Part shown: positions 55,096-63,054 of the stretch, in pieces
Layout of the letters: every line of letters starts with the position of its first letter
Numbering within the stretch: the first letter of the stretch is position 1
Assembly (NCBI RefSeq): GCF_900187975.1
Contig: NZ_FZPC01000033.1
Span: forward strand, 1 to 64,000
Source: Pseudomonas delhiensis
GTDB lineage: Bacteria > Pseudomonadota > Gammaproteobacteria > Pseudomonadales > Pseudomonadaceae
Direction of reading: 5' to 3'
Length of the DNA: 64,000 nucleotides
Made by a program: the position numbers and the translations under genes
Notes under the pieces: model-generated
What the model was told of the DNA's origin: nothing
Seen by the model: the letters and a program-made list of their open reading frames with translations, nothing else
Database searches by the model: none

Positions 55096-56492
55096 GCTCG
55101 TTTCAATAGGTCCGGGTTGATGCGCATCGGCTGCTGGCCGGGCGCGAAGGCCATGATGAAGGCGTCCGCCAGGTTGGGGGACGGGATAGGCCCTCCCTCA
55201 CGCTTAGGGTTGGCCAGGTCTTTCTTGCTCTCGACTTTCACCCGGCCAAGGTTGTCGTAGTCGCGCTTTGGCGTGGCCAATTCGTCGATCAGCTGGTCGA
55301 GATTTGGCATGGAGCTGTCGATGAAGATCATCTCGTCTGCATCGAACTGGTGGCCGTTCTTCACGGCGTTGAAGGTGTTGCGCAGACGGTCAGCCACCAA
55401 CCACCAGGCTTGGGCCTTGATGTTGGCAAACATGTCCTTGTTCTTCGTGCCGTGCGAGTAGATCGCCTCGGGCTTCCATACCGCCCCGCCAGCGTTGAAC
55501 TTCGAATGGAGCACCGAGGCCCCATCCTTGCGCGCAGCGTTGAGCTCGTTGAACTTGGCCCCACACCCAGCACCCACGCCGATGGAATCGTAGGTGACCA
55601 GCGCATCGCGCTTCCTGGCCTCATCCCAAACCCGAGTGGCTGACTTGAGAAGTTCGTCTTCTCTGGCTTTCCACTTGTCCGACCAGGTAGCCAGCGATCC
55701 ATGCGCGAAGACCTGGGCGCATTCGTCCGAACCGCTGTCAGCCACGTCGAAGCCGAGTCGTTTCGATCCTGATGGAGTGATGCCGAGCGTCTTGTGCGCA
55801 TCGATCGCAGCCATCAGCCACGAGCGCTTGATGATCGACGCGTCGTCATCGTCCCTTGGGATGCCGAGGTAGATGTGCCCGTAGGCCTCTTCATCCTCTT
55901 CCTTGGCTGCCTCGATGATCGAAAGCATTGTGTCGGAGAGGAAAGGGTTCTCCGTGTAGTTGATCAGCCGCTTCACCGTGTTCGGCGGCGGATTGACCAC
56001 AAAGCGCTTGTAGGTGAAGTCCGTACTCAGCTTCGGGTTGAAGATCACCCAAATCTGCGATCCCTGTTTACGGATCGTCGGCTCCAGGATCTCCCACTGC
56101 GCCTCGGTAAGGTTGTGGGCTTCTTCGATCCAGAGGACATCAATGCCCTCCAGCGACTTGATCTCGTCGATGTGGCGCCACAGGCCATAGAAGAGGAATT
56201 CGCTCTCCGTCCGCTTGTGGATGATCTTGTTGTCCAGGATGCGGAACTGATCCCGCAGGCCGAACCGCTCGATCTGAACCTTCAACAGCGTGTAGACCGA
56301 TTCCTCGATCTTATTCTGGAACTGGCGGGCGCACAGGAAGCGCACCTTGCACTGCTGGGCCAGGAACACCGCGAACCCAGCTGCATCCCATGACTTGGAG
56401 CTCGACCGCCCTCCATACAGAACCCGGTTGCGCGCTGGCGTCAGCCAAAAGTCACGAAGGACCGGATTCAGGCTCGGGCGGGATTCCTGCAT
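55092..56492 (-). CDS. Terminase large subunit
   Basis: 466-aa packaging motor. Walker A-like YGGRSSSKSWDAAGFAV near residue 30, Walker B VLWIEEAHNLTEAQW and the coupling motif follow, then a nuclease domain (RLGFDVADSGSDECAQV). Type fits the PBSX/phage terminase group. Overlaps portal by ATGA and the small subunit by 41 bases. Confidence 0.93.
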   Translation of the reverse strand: MQESRPSLNPVLRDFWLTPARNRVLYGGRSSSKSWDAAGFAVFLAQQCKVRFLCARQFQNKIEESVYTLLKVQIERFGLRDQFRILDNKIIHKRTESEFLFYGLWRHIDEIKSLEGIDVLWIEEAHNLTEAQWEILEPTIRKQGSQIWVIFNPKLSTDFTYKRFVVNPPPNTVKRLINYTENPFLSDTMLSIIEAAKEEDEEAYGHIYLGIPRDDDDASIIKRSWLMAAIDAHKTLGITPSGSKRLGFDVADSGSDECAQVFAHGSLATWSDKWKAREDELLKSATRVWDEARKRDALVTYDSIGVGAGCGAKFNELNAARKDGASVLHSKFNAGGAVWKPEAIYSHGTKNKDMFANIKAQAWWLVADRLRNTFNAVKNGHQFDADEMIFIDSSMPNLDQLIDELATPKRDYDNLGRVKVESKKDLANPKREGGPIPSPNLADAFIMAFAPGQQPMRINPDLLKRA

Positions 56493-56766
56493 AGAAGTCG
56501 GAAAGGCTCTTCGGCGTCATGGTGCCGTCCGTAGACGAAAGATCGACGCTCTGTGTCGGCTTGCCATAGCCGCGGTCGAGGATGTCCTTGTAGGCAGCTA
56601 CGCGAGCTGCGTGAGGCGCCTCGGTGTCGCGGGCGATCTCGATCAGGCCAATGATTGACTCTTCGCCGTATTGCTGGGCGATGGCCTTGATGTCGGCAGT
56701 GGCCTTGTTCGGCGTGCCTTTCCTCCGGCCGCCAGTCTTGGGCAGCCCCTTTGGTCTGCCGGCCAT
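56452..56766 (-). CDS. Putative terminase small subunit
   Basis: 104-aa protein with the basic N-terminus MAGRPKGLPKTGGRRKGTPN, seen in many small terminases and DUF5681 proteins, followed by a helical domain (APHAARVAAYKDILDRGYGKPTQ). Position before the large subunit supports the call. Confidence 0.8.
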   Translation of the reverse strand: MAGRPKGLPKTGGRRKGTPNKATADIKAIAQQYGEESIIGLIEIARDTEAPHAARVAAYKDILDRGYGKPTQSVDLSSTDGTMTPKSLSDFYAGIPPEPESGPS

Positions 56767-56778
56767 ATCTACTCCTAT

Positions 56779-57081
56779 CTACTTTCCAAATCGGCGGCGG
56801 CGATCCACACCATCCCACGACCAGTCATCCCGGAAGATGTGCTTGCGGCGGCACCAGGCGTAGACCACGACGCCCAGGTGCAGGACTACTGCCCAGGGAC
56901 TCACCCAGTAGCCATTTGCCAGCTCCATCAGCAAGCCGAAGGCGCCGGTGGCGACCAGGTAGAACGACAGGCTCAGGATGGGATGCTCAAACAGGTGGAC
57001 TGAGCGCAGGAACTCCAGTGCGGCCAGTACCACGAGAATGCAAAGCACGGCGTCCAGGCCCATGAGGATGGAGGTCATCAT
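56779..57081 (-). CDS. Phage membrane protein, holin-associated
   Basis: 100-aa protein with three hydrophobic segments (AVLCILVVLAALEFL, ILSLSFYLVATGAFGLLMEL, WAVVLHLGVVVYAW) and a basic C-terminal tail (DGVDRRRRFGK). It follows the likely holin by two bases; it may be a second holin or antiholin. Confidence 0.72.
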   Translation of the reverse strand: MMTSILMGLDAVLCILVVLAALEFLRSVHLFEHPILSLSFYLVATGAFGLLMELANGYWVSPWAVVLHLGVVVYAWCRRKHIFRDDWSWDGVDRRRRFGK

Positions 57082-57083
57082 GG

Positions 57084-57392
57084 TCAGGCACCCTTGGTAG
57101 CGAGAATGCGCTCCGCTGCTGCTTTGATGGCGGGGATGATGTTCATGGCCAGGAGGCCGATCAGGAAGGCCACCCCGTTCTTCGAATCGGCATCAGCTGG
57201 GAGGCCGAAGTAGTTCACCACCAGCTGGGTGGTGAAGATCGAGGACAGGAAGCCTGTAATCACTGCGGCGCTGGCTTGTTTGCGAGTCAGTCCACGGAGG
57301 AAGGACAGAGACAGGATGGCCCCTGCGAAGCCGGCTATCGCGACGCTGTACTTGGCAAGCAGCGCGCCAGCGGCGGTCGACGTCGGCTCCAT
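57084..57392 (-). CDS. Putative holin
   Basis: 102-aa protein from the ATG at 57392 (MEPTSTAAGALLAKYSVAIAGF). Three hydrophobic segments (GFAGAILSLSFL, VITGFLSSIFTTQLVVNYFG, VAFLIGLLAMNIIPAI) fit a class I holin. It is far from the endolysin gene, separated by the whole structural operon. Confidence 0.75.
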   Translation of the reverse strand: MEPTSTAAGALLAKYSVAIAGFAGAILSLSFLRGLTRKQASAAVITGFLSSIFTTQLVVNYFGLPADADSKNGVAFLIGLLAMNIIPAIKAAAERILATKGA

Positions 57393-57411
57393 TGGGATAC
57401 CCCACAAACAA

Positions 57412-57437
57412 CAAAGCCCGGCGCATGGCCGGGCTCT
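57412..57437 (-). terminator. Terminator at the end of the leftward early operon
   Basis: Stem AGCCCGGC / GGCCGGGCT-type hairpin (loop GCAT), with AAACAACAAA on the left giving a leftward T-rich tail. It lies between the 57513 gene and the holin gene, where early and late transcription would be separated. Confidence 0.65.
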
Positions 57438-57512
57438 GAAGTGACAATTTCTAGGATGGGAAAAAGCATGAACTAGCCGCACATTTCTGTCAATACGTTA
57501 TAGCGTTCCGTT

Positions 57513-58103
57513 TCAAGCAGCGTCTTTCATCACTGCCAGGATGCTCGACACCGGGATCAAGGCCTGCTTGTCCAGGTCGTCACAGGCAAGGAAACAGGCA
57601 TCGATGAATGGCTGCCATTCCCTCGCCCAATTGCGCGAGTCCAGGTCGATGCCATGACGGGCAAGAATCCATGCGCGGAATGCCTCCGGTGTCGGCATTG
57701 GATCAGACATGGAACTCTGCCCTCCCTGGTGCATTCTGCGGTAGCGCTCCAGAACACCAGCAGCTACATGCCGGGCCTTCTCGAACTTCTTGGCATACAT
57801 TTTCTCGCCGCGGCTGTAGGCCAGATCGAATACCAGCGACTCGGCTTCTTCCTTGATGTCGGGATTGGTTCCCGGGCCGTACATGTGATGACCGAAGGCC
57901 TGCAGACGAACCGGGAGCGTGGCAATGGCGCCCTGTATGGGCCCGGCAAGCGCCTGGTGCATGGCGGCCAGGGTTGAGCGGTCCCTCTCGCTCATCTGCA
58001 CCATGCACCCGAGGTAGTGCTGCTGCTCGAATGCGATCCACTGCCCATCGGACTGCGAGTAGAACGCCGAATGCCAAGCCTCTCGCGCGCTGTTCAGCTT
58101 CAT
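57513..58103 (-). CDS. Uncharacterised protein at the early/late boundary
   Basis: 196-aa protein (FEQQHYLGCMVQMSERDRSTLAAMH; ... PTPEAFRAWILARHGIDLDSRNW). Position at the end of the early operon, before a terminator and the late genes, is where antiterminators are often encoded, but I see no recognisable antiterminator motif. It overlaps ninG by ATGA. Confidence 0.7.
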   Translation of the reverse strand: MKLNSAREAWHSAFYSQSDGQWIAFEQQHYLGCMVQMSERDRSTLAAMHQALAGPIQGAIATLPVRLQAFGHHMYGPGTNPDIKEEAESLVFDLAYSRGEKMYAKKFEKARHVAAGVLERYRRMHQGGQSSMSDPMPTPEAFRAWILARHGIDLDSRNWAREWQPFIDACFLACDDLDKQALIPVSSILAVMKDAA

Positions 58104-58702
58104 GCGGTCTCTCCCCTGTAGTTTTCAGTAGCGGCCTTCAGTTCACGCACCCAGGCCCGGAACTTGGCCTTCAGCGCCTTGATGTCCTCGATGGTGAGCT
58201 TCAGGGGCTCATGAGGCCCTTCCAGCCACTCCACCTTCTCGGCGCCTATCTTGCGCACCAGGTTGATCCGGTAGTTCACGATGTCGCCGGACTTGTGGTT
58301 GTTGCAGGGGGCACATTGCTTGTTGACGTTCAGGGGCTCGAAGCGCAGCTCCGGGTGAGCCTTGACCGTGCGGTAGTGCCCGGCGTGATACTGGCCGTCG
58401 TGATGGCGGCCGCAGCTGATGCACGGCTGGTCGGCATCGCGCAGGCGGATGAACTCGTTGAACGCCTGCTGAGCCTCGCGCAGGTGCTCCGCCCTGCTCT
58501 TCAGCTTCTCCTTCCGCGCTTTAATCTCCCTGCGGTTGCGGTCGGCGATAGCCTTCCGCGCAGGAGCCTGGTGCTTGTCCTTGGTGGCGATGGCGCAGGC
58601 CGGCGAGCAGACGCGCTGCCCGAAGCGTTGCGGGATGAACTTGGTGCCGCATTCGGTGTTCTGGCACTTTTTCGGGCGGGGCTGGCGGGCGGAGACGGTC
58701 AT
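58100..58702 (-). CDS. NinG-like recombination protein
   Basis: 200-aa protein of the lambda NinG/Rap family, which acts in phage recombination by cutting branched DNA. It has an N-terminal zinc cluster (CQNTECGTKFIPQRFGQRVC, SPAC), a coiled coil and a C-terminal zinc/HNH-like part (CISCGRHHDGQYHAGHYRT, CAPCNNHKSGD). The ATG at 58702 overlaps the stop of a 43-aa ORF. Confidence 0.9.
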   Translation of the reverse strand: MTVSARQPRPKKCQNTECGTKFIPQRFGQRVCSPACAIATKDKHQAPARKAIADRNRREIKARKEKLKSRAEHLREAQQAFNEFIRLRDADQPCISCGRHHDGQYHAGHYRTVKAHPELRFEPLNVNKQCAPCNNHKSGDIVNYRINLVRKIGAEKVEWLEGPHEPLKLTIEDIKALKAKFRAWVRELKAATENYRGETA

Positions 58703-58830
58703 AGCCTCACCCCGAACGCCATGGCGATTCCTGCCAGTATTGCCATGAATCCACCGAGAAGCCCTGCGCATATGCAGCCCATGAACATGGCCCATGCGGT
58801 TTGCTCAAGGCAGCGGATTATCTTCTTCAA
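58699..58830 (-). CDS. 43-aa membrane micro-protein upstream of ninG
   Basis: TTG-started frame overlapping the stop of the upstream gene (TTGA) and the start of ninG (ATGA). Translation MKKIIRCLEQTAWAMFMGCI continues into a hydrophobic Gly/Ala/Leu segment and ends AFGVRL: one or two membrane helices. GGAGG lies just upstream. Its perfect fit between neighbours supports it. Confidence 0.55.
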   Translation of the reverse strand: MKKIIRCLEQTAWAMFMGCICAGLLGGFMAILAGIAMAFGVRL

Positions 58831-59129
58831 ACCTCCACCTCCCTGCTCTTCTGCTGCTCGGGCTGGAAGTCGCCGCGGAGCGGAACAAGCTTCACCTCGG
58901 AGATAACTACCTCATCGGTTTTCACGACTCGCCCGGACATGGTCATCTGGGCCTCCATGTCTTTCGCGGTTACGAGCCATGCCGGCACCCCATCAGGAAC
59001 GATTACCCATCGATTCCCTGTCACCTCAACTCGACATGGACCGACATGGCGAGAAATTAGGTCAACACAGCGCCCGAAGTTTCGACTTCCGATCACAAGC
59101 GCAATGTCCCCGGCCTTGAACTTGCTCAT
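58827..59129 (-). CDS. Uncharacterised early phage protein
   Basis: 100-aa protein beginning MSKFKAGDIALVIGSRNFGRCVDLI, a small beta-barrel-like (KOW/SH3-like) pattern. No family assigned. Overlaps ninB by four bases. Confidence 0.72.
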   Translation of the reverse strand: MSKFKAGDIALVIGSRNFGRCVDLISRHVGPCRVEVTGNRWVIVPDGVPAWLVTAKDMEAQMTMSGRVVKTDEVVISEVKLVPLRGDFQPEQQKSREVEV

Positions 59130-59530
59130 GCCGCACCCTCCCAGTAATCCCGCGTGGTGAACTTCACACCCCGCTCAGCGGCGAAGGCCTCCATCACCAG
59201 GAACATCTCGTTGAACCACTTCTTGGATTGCTTGCGAGTGGAGACGCCCAGGACCACGAAGCCACCGTTGATTCCCGGGACGGCATCCTGCTGCTGAACC
59301 GCAGCGCTGAAGACGTGCTTCCAGCTCTCGTCGTCCAGCTTCCGGCCGTACCATTCCACCTGCTGGCTGATGTCACGCAACATGGCCCACATGCGCCTGT
59401 TCTGAGCGTCGCTGCGGGCCTCGTCGTGCAGGCACCATGTTTTGCCTTCGGCCAGGTCGATGCGCTGTAGGATCGCTATGGCGCGCTGGCGGTCGGTCTC
59501 GTTGCGGATGGGGAAGCGGGGATTAGCCAT
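59126..59530 (-). CDS. NinB-like recombination protein
   Basis: 134-aa protein from the ATG at 59530 (MANPRFPIRNETDRQRAIAI). RSDAQNRRMWAMLRDISQQV and DDESWKHVFSAAV are family signatures. NinB (Orf) is a mediator that loads recombination proteins on single-stranded DNA. Confidence 0.9.
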   Translation of the reverse strand: MANPRFPIRNETDRQRAIAILQRIDLAEGKTWCLHDEARSDAQNRRMWAMLRDISQQVEWYGRKLDDESWKHVFSAAVQQQDAVPGINGGFVVLGVSTRKQSKKWFNEMFLVMEAFAAERGVKFTTRDYWEGAA

Positions 59531-59798
59531 GATTTGCCCTCCGCTCACAGTTCTTGCAGCGCTTCCAACTGCCAGCCGAGAACATCGGCACCCTGTCCGC
59601 GGTGACGGCATCCACTCCACAGAGAGCCACCCAGTACTTCTCGCGCCCATGCGGGCCGATGGAATCGTCGTAGATGAGCTCGAAGTAGTGGGCCTTGTTC
59701 CCGCAGAACGGAGCCTTACCCCAGCCTTTCTTGCTGGGAAGAGGGCCGTCAGATACCTGCGTTGTTGGGGAGTTGAGGCGATCAATGAAGTCAGACAT
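59523..59798 (-). CDS. Small early protein with zinc-knuckle-like cysteines
   Basis: 91-aa protein (KGWGKAPFCGNKAHYFELIYD, CGVDAVTADRVPMF, WKRCKNCERRANHG). Cys positions suggest metal binding. It overlaps ninB by eight bases and the next gene by eight. Confidence 0.7.
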   Translation of the reverse strand: MSDFIDRLNSPTTQVSDGPLPSKKGWGKAPFCGNKAHYFELIYDDSIGPHGREKYWVALCGVDAVTADRVPMFSAGSWKRCKNCERRANHG

Positions 59799-59961
59799 TG
59801 CGCGCCTCCCCGGCCTTCGCCTTGCAGTCAGCGCAGCGCCAAGCTTTGGACGCCGGAGCCTTGTCGCGGGGCTTCACCTGGTTGCAGCCGAAGCACATGC
59901 GCTTGTTGTAGGGAAGGTGAACGCCATAGCTGGCTTGGTAGAACTTTCGCGGCTGATCCAT
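59791..59961 (-). CDS. Small zinc-ribbon-like protein
   Basis: 56-aa protein from the ATG at 59961 (MDQPRKFYQASYGVHLPYNK). Two CxxC pairs (CFGCNQ, CADCKA) form a likely zinc ribbon. Start overlaps the stop of the upstream 39-aa gene (TGATG). Confidence 0.68.
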   Translation of the reverse strand: MDQPRKFYQASYGVHLPYNKRMCFGCNQVKPRDKAPASKAWRCADCKAKAGEARNV

Positions 59962-60080
59962 CACGCCACCTCCGCATTCGGCCAGATCGACTGCACGACC
60001 TGCAGCGGGTCGCAGTCTTCCATCAGGATCATCACGAAGGGCGCGCGACCGGGGATGAGGACGTTCCAGGAGCGTTTCAT
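59961..60080 (-). CDS. 39-aa conserved early phage peptide
   Basis: ATG at 60080: MKRSWNVLIPGRAPFVMILM, then an acidic-aromatic end QSIWPNAEVA. It fits exactly between two neighbours with overlapping start/stop codons. Similar short proteins are common in Pseudomonas phages. Function unknown. Confidence 0.58.
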   Translation of the reverse strand: MKRSWNVLIPGRAPFVMILMEDCDPLQVVQSIWPNAEVA

Positions 60081-60229
60081 TGGGATGCCCTCCCCGCTGC
60101 ATACCGCGCCTGGCGCTTCTTTGCACAAGCCTGGTGGTTACCCTGGCTGCGGGCCTTTCCGCATTCGTCGCAGAGGTGCGGGTGCTCAAGGCCTTGGGTG
60201 GCGATCTTGCCGAGGTTGGGCTTAGTCAT
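60077..60229 (-). CDS. Small Cys/His-containing early protein
   Basis: 50-aa protein (MTKPNLGKIATQGLEHPHLC, DECGKARSQGNHQAC). The C-x2-C and H-x3-C pattern may bind zinc. Overlaps the helicase loader stop by four bases. Confidence 0.65.
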   Translation of the reverse strand: MTKPNLGKIATQGLEHPHLCDECGKARSQGNHQACAKKRQARYAAGRASQ

Positions 60230-61017
60230 GCCTGGACACCCCGTGCCGACTCCCAATCGAACCCGACGACGATTCCGCCGCCTTCGCGTAGGCGGTCGAC
60301 GCAACGGTCACCGATGGCTTCTGGAAGTTCTTTCGGAGGAAGGTTGGAGATCACTACGGTCGGCAGCTTCTCCTCGTACCGGCCGTTGATGATGGCGAAC
60401 AGGGTGGCCAGTTCGAATTCGGTCGGCTTGGTGGCGCCCACCTCATCCAGGATCAGCAAATGGGGGCTGATCAGACTCTTGAACGCCTCGACCTCGGTGT
60501 ACTCGGCATCGCGGTCGTAGCTGCCCTTGATGTACTGCAGAACTCCACCGACGGTGCGATACACGGCCAGCGCACTGCTGCGGTGGATGATGTCGTTGGC
60601 GATCGCGGCGCCGAGATGGGTTTTCCCGGTGCCAGGCCTCCCCAGCAACATCAAGCATCGGCCGGCGTCATAGTGTTCGGGGAACCGGTCAGCGTAGTCG
60701 CGGCATGCGTTGAGAGCCTTCTGCTGCCGCGGCGTATTGGCCGCGTAGTTTTCAAAGGTCTTGTCGGCAAAACGAGTGGGGATCATCGCGCTGCCCAGCT
60801 TGCGTTGCAGGCGCTCGCGATCCTCCCTGGCCTTGGCCTCGATCTCGGCGGCGGCCTCAGCGGCTCGGCGCTCCTCCGAGCACTTGGCGCAACCAGACTT
60901 GAACTGGCGGCCCATGATCTCGGTGATCTTGCCCTGGTACTCACCGTGCTTCTCGCAGGTGTCGCGATAGGTCATCGGGCCTGGAAGCTCGACGACATTG
61001 GATTTCTCAGAAGCCAT
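60226..61017 (-). CDS. DnaC-like replicative helicase loader
   Basis: 263-aa AAA+ ATPase. An N-terminal zinc-type cluster (Cys21, Cys43, Cys46) is followed by Walker A LLGRPGTGKTHLGAA (around residues 126-134), Walker B LLILDEVGAT, sensor TVVISNLPP and an arginine-rich end. It loads host DnaB onto the phage origin together with the initiator encoded upstream. ATG 61017 is preferred because GGGAGG is nine bases before it, but abuts ATG 61026. Confidence 0.9.
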   Translation of the reverse strand: MASEKSNVVELPGPMTYRDTCEKHGEYQGKITEIMGRQFKSGCAKCSEERRAAEAAAEIEAKAREDRERLQRKLGSAMIPTRFADKTFENYAANTPRQQKALNACRDYADRFPEHYDAGRCLMLLGRPGTGKTHLGAAIANDIIHRSSALAVYRTVGGVLQYIKGSYDRDAEYTEVEAFKSLISPHLLILDEVGATKPTEFELATLFAIINGRYEEKLPTVVISNLPPKELPEAIGDRCVDRLREGGGIVVGFDWESARGVQA

Positions 61018-61837
61018 AGGTGCCATCCTCCCGCTCGGTCAGGCCGTCGAAGTAGTCGCGCTCAGCGAAGCCGTGGTGGCGACTGTTGGGCAGGTGGTGA
61101 ACGTTGCTGCGCACCTCGTCGTTCCATCGCTCGCCGTTGAGCCACGTCGTCGGGTGTGGCACGAACTGGCCGCCATCCTTGAGCCAGGCTTGGCTAGCGC
61201 ACTGACGTCTCAGGCCGGACATGATCTGGTCGAACAGGATGGGGGTGACCTTGAGCTTCACCCACTTCGCCCTGGCTTTCGCCTTGCAGGTCTTGTTCGG
61301 GTACAGGGCCCAGAATTGGTCGAACAGGTCATCCCGAACTTGCGTCGACTCCCCGGCGGGGGTTGGGGGGGTCTTGGTATCCGGGATCAGAAGATCAGGA
61401 ATCAGAAGATCAGAGCGAAGTGCTTCTTCCCTTGGTTGAAAGTCCTTTCCACCATGGTTAGAAGCGCTTTGGACAGGCTCTATTACGGGCTCTCGCTCGG
61501 TACGAACCCCTTGCTCCATCGGAGGAATGTCGCTGGCGGTCTCGTTGCTGTGCGGGCGCTGGTGCTTGGTGAAGTTGATGATCTGGATGTATCGCTTGGA
61601 CTCGACGGTGTAGCGAATGAGGAATCCGGCGCCCTGCAGGTTGTCCAGCATGGCGTCGATATCGACATCGTCGTAGGGGAAGGCTTCGGCCTTGATACGC
61701 TTCGGGCGATCTTCCAAGCGCCCTTCCCGGTCGGCCAGCATCCAGAGGTAGATGAACAGAAGACGCTCGGCCGGGGCGAGCTCGGCCAGGTCCTCGTTTG
61801 CCATGATGGCAGGCTTGATATTCCTGGCTCTCGCCAT
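61007..61837 (-). CDS. Phage replication initiator-like protein
   Basis: 276-aa protein. MARARNIKPAIMANEDLAEL, then LLFIYLWMLADREGRLEDRPKR and IQIINFTKHQRPH form a winged-helix initiator domain found upstream of DnaC-like loaders. The linker contains a short tandem (LLIPDLLIPD). The C-terminus (DQFWALYPNKTCKAKARAKW, FVPHPTTWLNGERW) is the loader-interacting DnaT/O-like region. GAGGTGATC precedes the ATG. Confidence 0.85.
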   Translation of the reverse strand: MARARNIKPAIMANEDLAELAPAERLLFIYLWMLADREGRLEDRPKRIKAEAFPYDDVDIDAMLDNLQGAGFLIRYTVESKRYIQIINFTKHQRPHSNETASDIPPMEQGVRTEREPVIEPVQSASNHGGKDFQPREEALRSDLLIPDLLIPDTKTPPTPAGESTQVRDDLFDQFWALYPNKTCKAKARAKWVKLKVTPILFDQIMSGLRRQCASQAWLKDGGQFVPHPTTWLNGERWNDEVRSNVHHLPNSRHHGFAERDYFDGLTEREDGTYGF

Positions 61838-61866
61838 TACGATCACCTCGTCATTTGAAGCAAATC

Positions 61867-61892
61867 AGCCGGGCCGCAATCCCGGCTTTTTT
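61867..61892 (+). terminator. Rightward terminator-like hairpin upstream of the initiator gene
   Basis: AGCCGGG / CCCGGCT stem with six T on the plus-strand side. There is no plus-strand gene before it, so it may stop antisense transcription running toward the immunity region, or be a regulatory hairpin in the leftward mRNA. Confidence 0.45.
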
Positions 61893-61923
61893 GTGTCCGC
61901 AATTCGGGCTGTTCAGGCCCTCA

Positions 61924-62103
61924 TCAGTCCCTGCGCCGAAATGGCTGGACGGTTCCCCTGGTGTTGTTCGGCTTGGTCTTCCTCGCGAGCTGCTGCTCCA
62001 GGAATTCCGCCAGGGCCTCTTCAGGGGTGAGCCCTTTCTCTTTCGCCATCCTCGTCAGGCCCTCGTAGGCCTTTGGGCTGATCGTCGTGCTGATGTGTGC
62101 CAT
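61924..62103 (-). CDS. Small helical (RHH-like) early protein
   Basis: 59-aa protein MAHISTTISPKAYEGLTRMA ... ALAEFLEQQL with a basic tail. The pattern (strand, two helices) suggests a ribbon-helix-helix DNA-binding fold. Located between two other small early genes on the same strand. Confidence 0.65.
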   Translation of the reverse strand: MAHISTTISPKAYEGLTRMAKEKGLTPEEALAEFLEQQLARKTKPNNTRGTVQPFRRRD

Positions 62104-62121
62104 AGGCCCCTCTCAGGGCCT

Positions 62122-62310
62122 TCAGGCCACGGTCTGCTGTTCGCTATCGTTCTCTGCCAGGCGTTCCAGGGCGGCTTCCACCAGGTCGCGGACGAGAACC
62201 GCTTTCTGGGTGCGATGGAACCGAGCCAGTGCGCCGATGAGCTCATACGTGGTCTCGTCGACGCGCAGCTTGATTTCCCGGTCCTTCAGGTGGCTGGGGT
62301 TGTCGTACAT
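62122..62310 (-). CDS. Ribbon-helix-helix regulator-like protein
   Basis: 62-aa protein. EIKLRVDETTYELIGALARF followed by RTQKAVLVRDLVEAAL is a typical Arc/CopG RHH domain. Probably an early transcription regulator. Confidence 0.75.
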   Translation of the reverse strand: MYDNPSHLKDREIKLRVDETTYELIGALARFHRTQKAVLVRDLVEAALERLAENDSEQQTVA

Positions 62311-62348
62311 GCACAGGTCTCCTATGCGATTGGTTTCTATGTAAAGGT

Positions 62349-62406
62349 CGGAACCTCACTGGTAGGCTGGAAGCTCTCACCCAACACAGCGAACCAGGAG
62401 GTTCCG
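62349..62406 (+). promoter_or_regulatory. Inverted repeat sequestering the 62407 ribosome-binding site
   Basis: Perfect 9-bp arms CGGAACCTC (62349-62357) and GAGGTTCCG (62398-62406). The right arm contains the Shine-Dalgarno GAGG and ends directly at the ATG at 62407, so pairing would block translation. Confidence 0.5.
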
Positions 62407-62616
62407 ATGTCTCAAACAGCTACAAACTTCCCCACCGCCAGCCCAGAGATGGCCGCCCAGGAGATCGTTATGGCCTTGATAAATGCTGGAGCTTTTGGCA
62501 GCGGCGAACACAACATGATCAACAGCGCACTTCGTTCGGAAGCGGCGGCCGCAGCCATCATCGACGTACATGCCCGGCTCACGGCCTATTACCGTTCGAT
62601 TCCCGCAGAGCAATAA
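62407..62616 (+). CDS. 69-aa plus-strand phage protein
   Basis: MSQTATNFPTASPEMAAQEI and a helical remainder (HNMINSALRSEAAAAAIIDV). AGGAGG lies seven bases upstream. It is the only plus-strand gene among the leftward early genes and its end overlaps the convergent 62579 gene by 38 bases. No family recognised; balanced composition supports it. Confidence 0.65.
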   Translation: MSQTATNFPTASPEMAAQEIVMALINAGAFGSGEHNMINSALRSEAAAAAIIDVHARLTAYYRSIPAEQ

Positions 62617-62767
62617 GCCCTGCCTTCAAGGCGGCGACGCAGCAGGTCGCCGCCTCTTCCAGGCAGTTCATGTCGGTTTTCCGCACCAGGTCCGGGAAAA
62701 CTTCGGCGAACAGGTCATTCGCAATCGCCCTTTCCTGCTCGGTCAGGTCTGCGTTCTCGGTAGCCAT
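62579..62767 (-). CDS. Small uncharacterised early protein
   Basis: 62-aa protein (MATENADLTEQERAIANDLF ... CLEEAATCCVAALKAGL), helical, with three cysteines. Follows the Cro-like gene on the same strand. Confidence 0.65.
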   Translation of the reverse strand: MATENADLTEQERAIANDLFAEVFPDLVRKTDMNCLEEAATCCVAALKAGLIALRESNGNRP

Positions 62768-62776
62768 GGAGGTCTC

Positions 62777-63040
62777 CTATGCGGCTGATTTTTTGGGGGA
62801 TGCATTGGTGCGAAGCGCGGCCGGATCGAGGTGCTTTCCGCGGGCCTCGGCCAGTTCGGAAATCACCTCGGCGTAGCGCGTTTCGCCGGTGTATTCGGTG
62901 CGGGGGAGCTGGTCGCTGCGGATCCATTTGTCCACCGCCTGGCGGCTCTTGCCGCACGCTTTGGCAACGGCAATTGGTCCCCCGGCGAGGTCTACAGCCT
63001 CTGCAACAGAGCCTTCTCGGCAGGTGAATGGAGTTTCCAT
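62777..63040 (-). CDS. Cro-like repressor
   Basis: 87-aa protein. GGPIAVAKACGKSRQAVDKW is a YdaS/Cro-type helix-turn-helix, followed by the RTEYTGETRYAEVISELAEA helix. Divergent from the CI-like gene with three operators between; it would favour the lytic state. Confidence 0.85.
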   Translation of the reverse strand: METPFTCREGSVAEAVDLAGGPIAVAKACGKSRQAVDKWIRSDQLPRTEYTGETRYAEVISELAEARGKHLDPAALRTNASPKKSAA

Positions 63041-63054
63041 ATTGAGCCTCGCTC

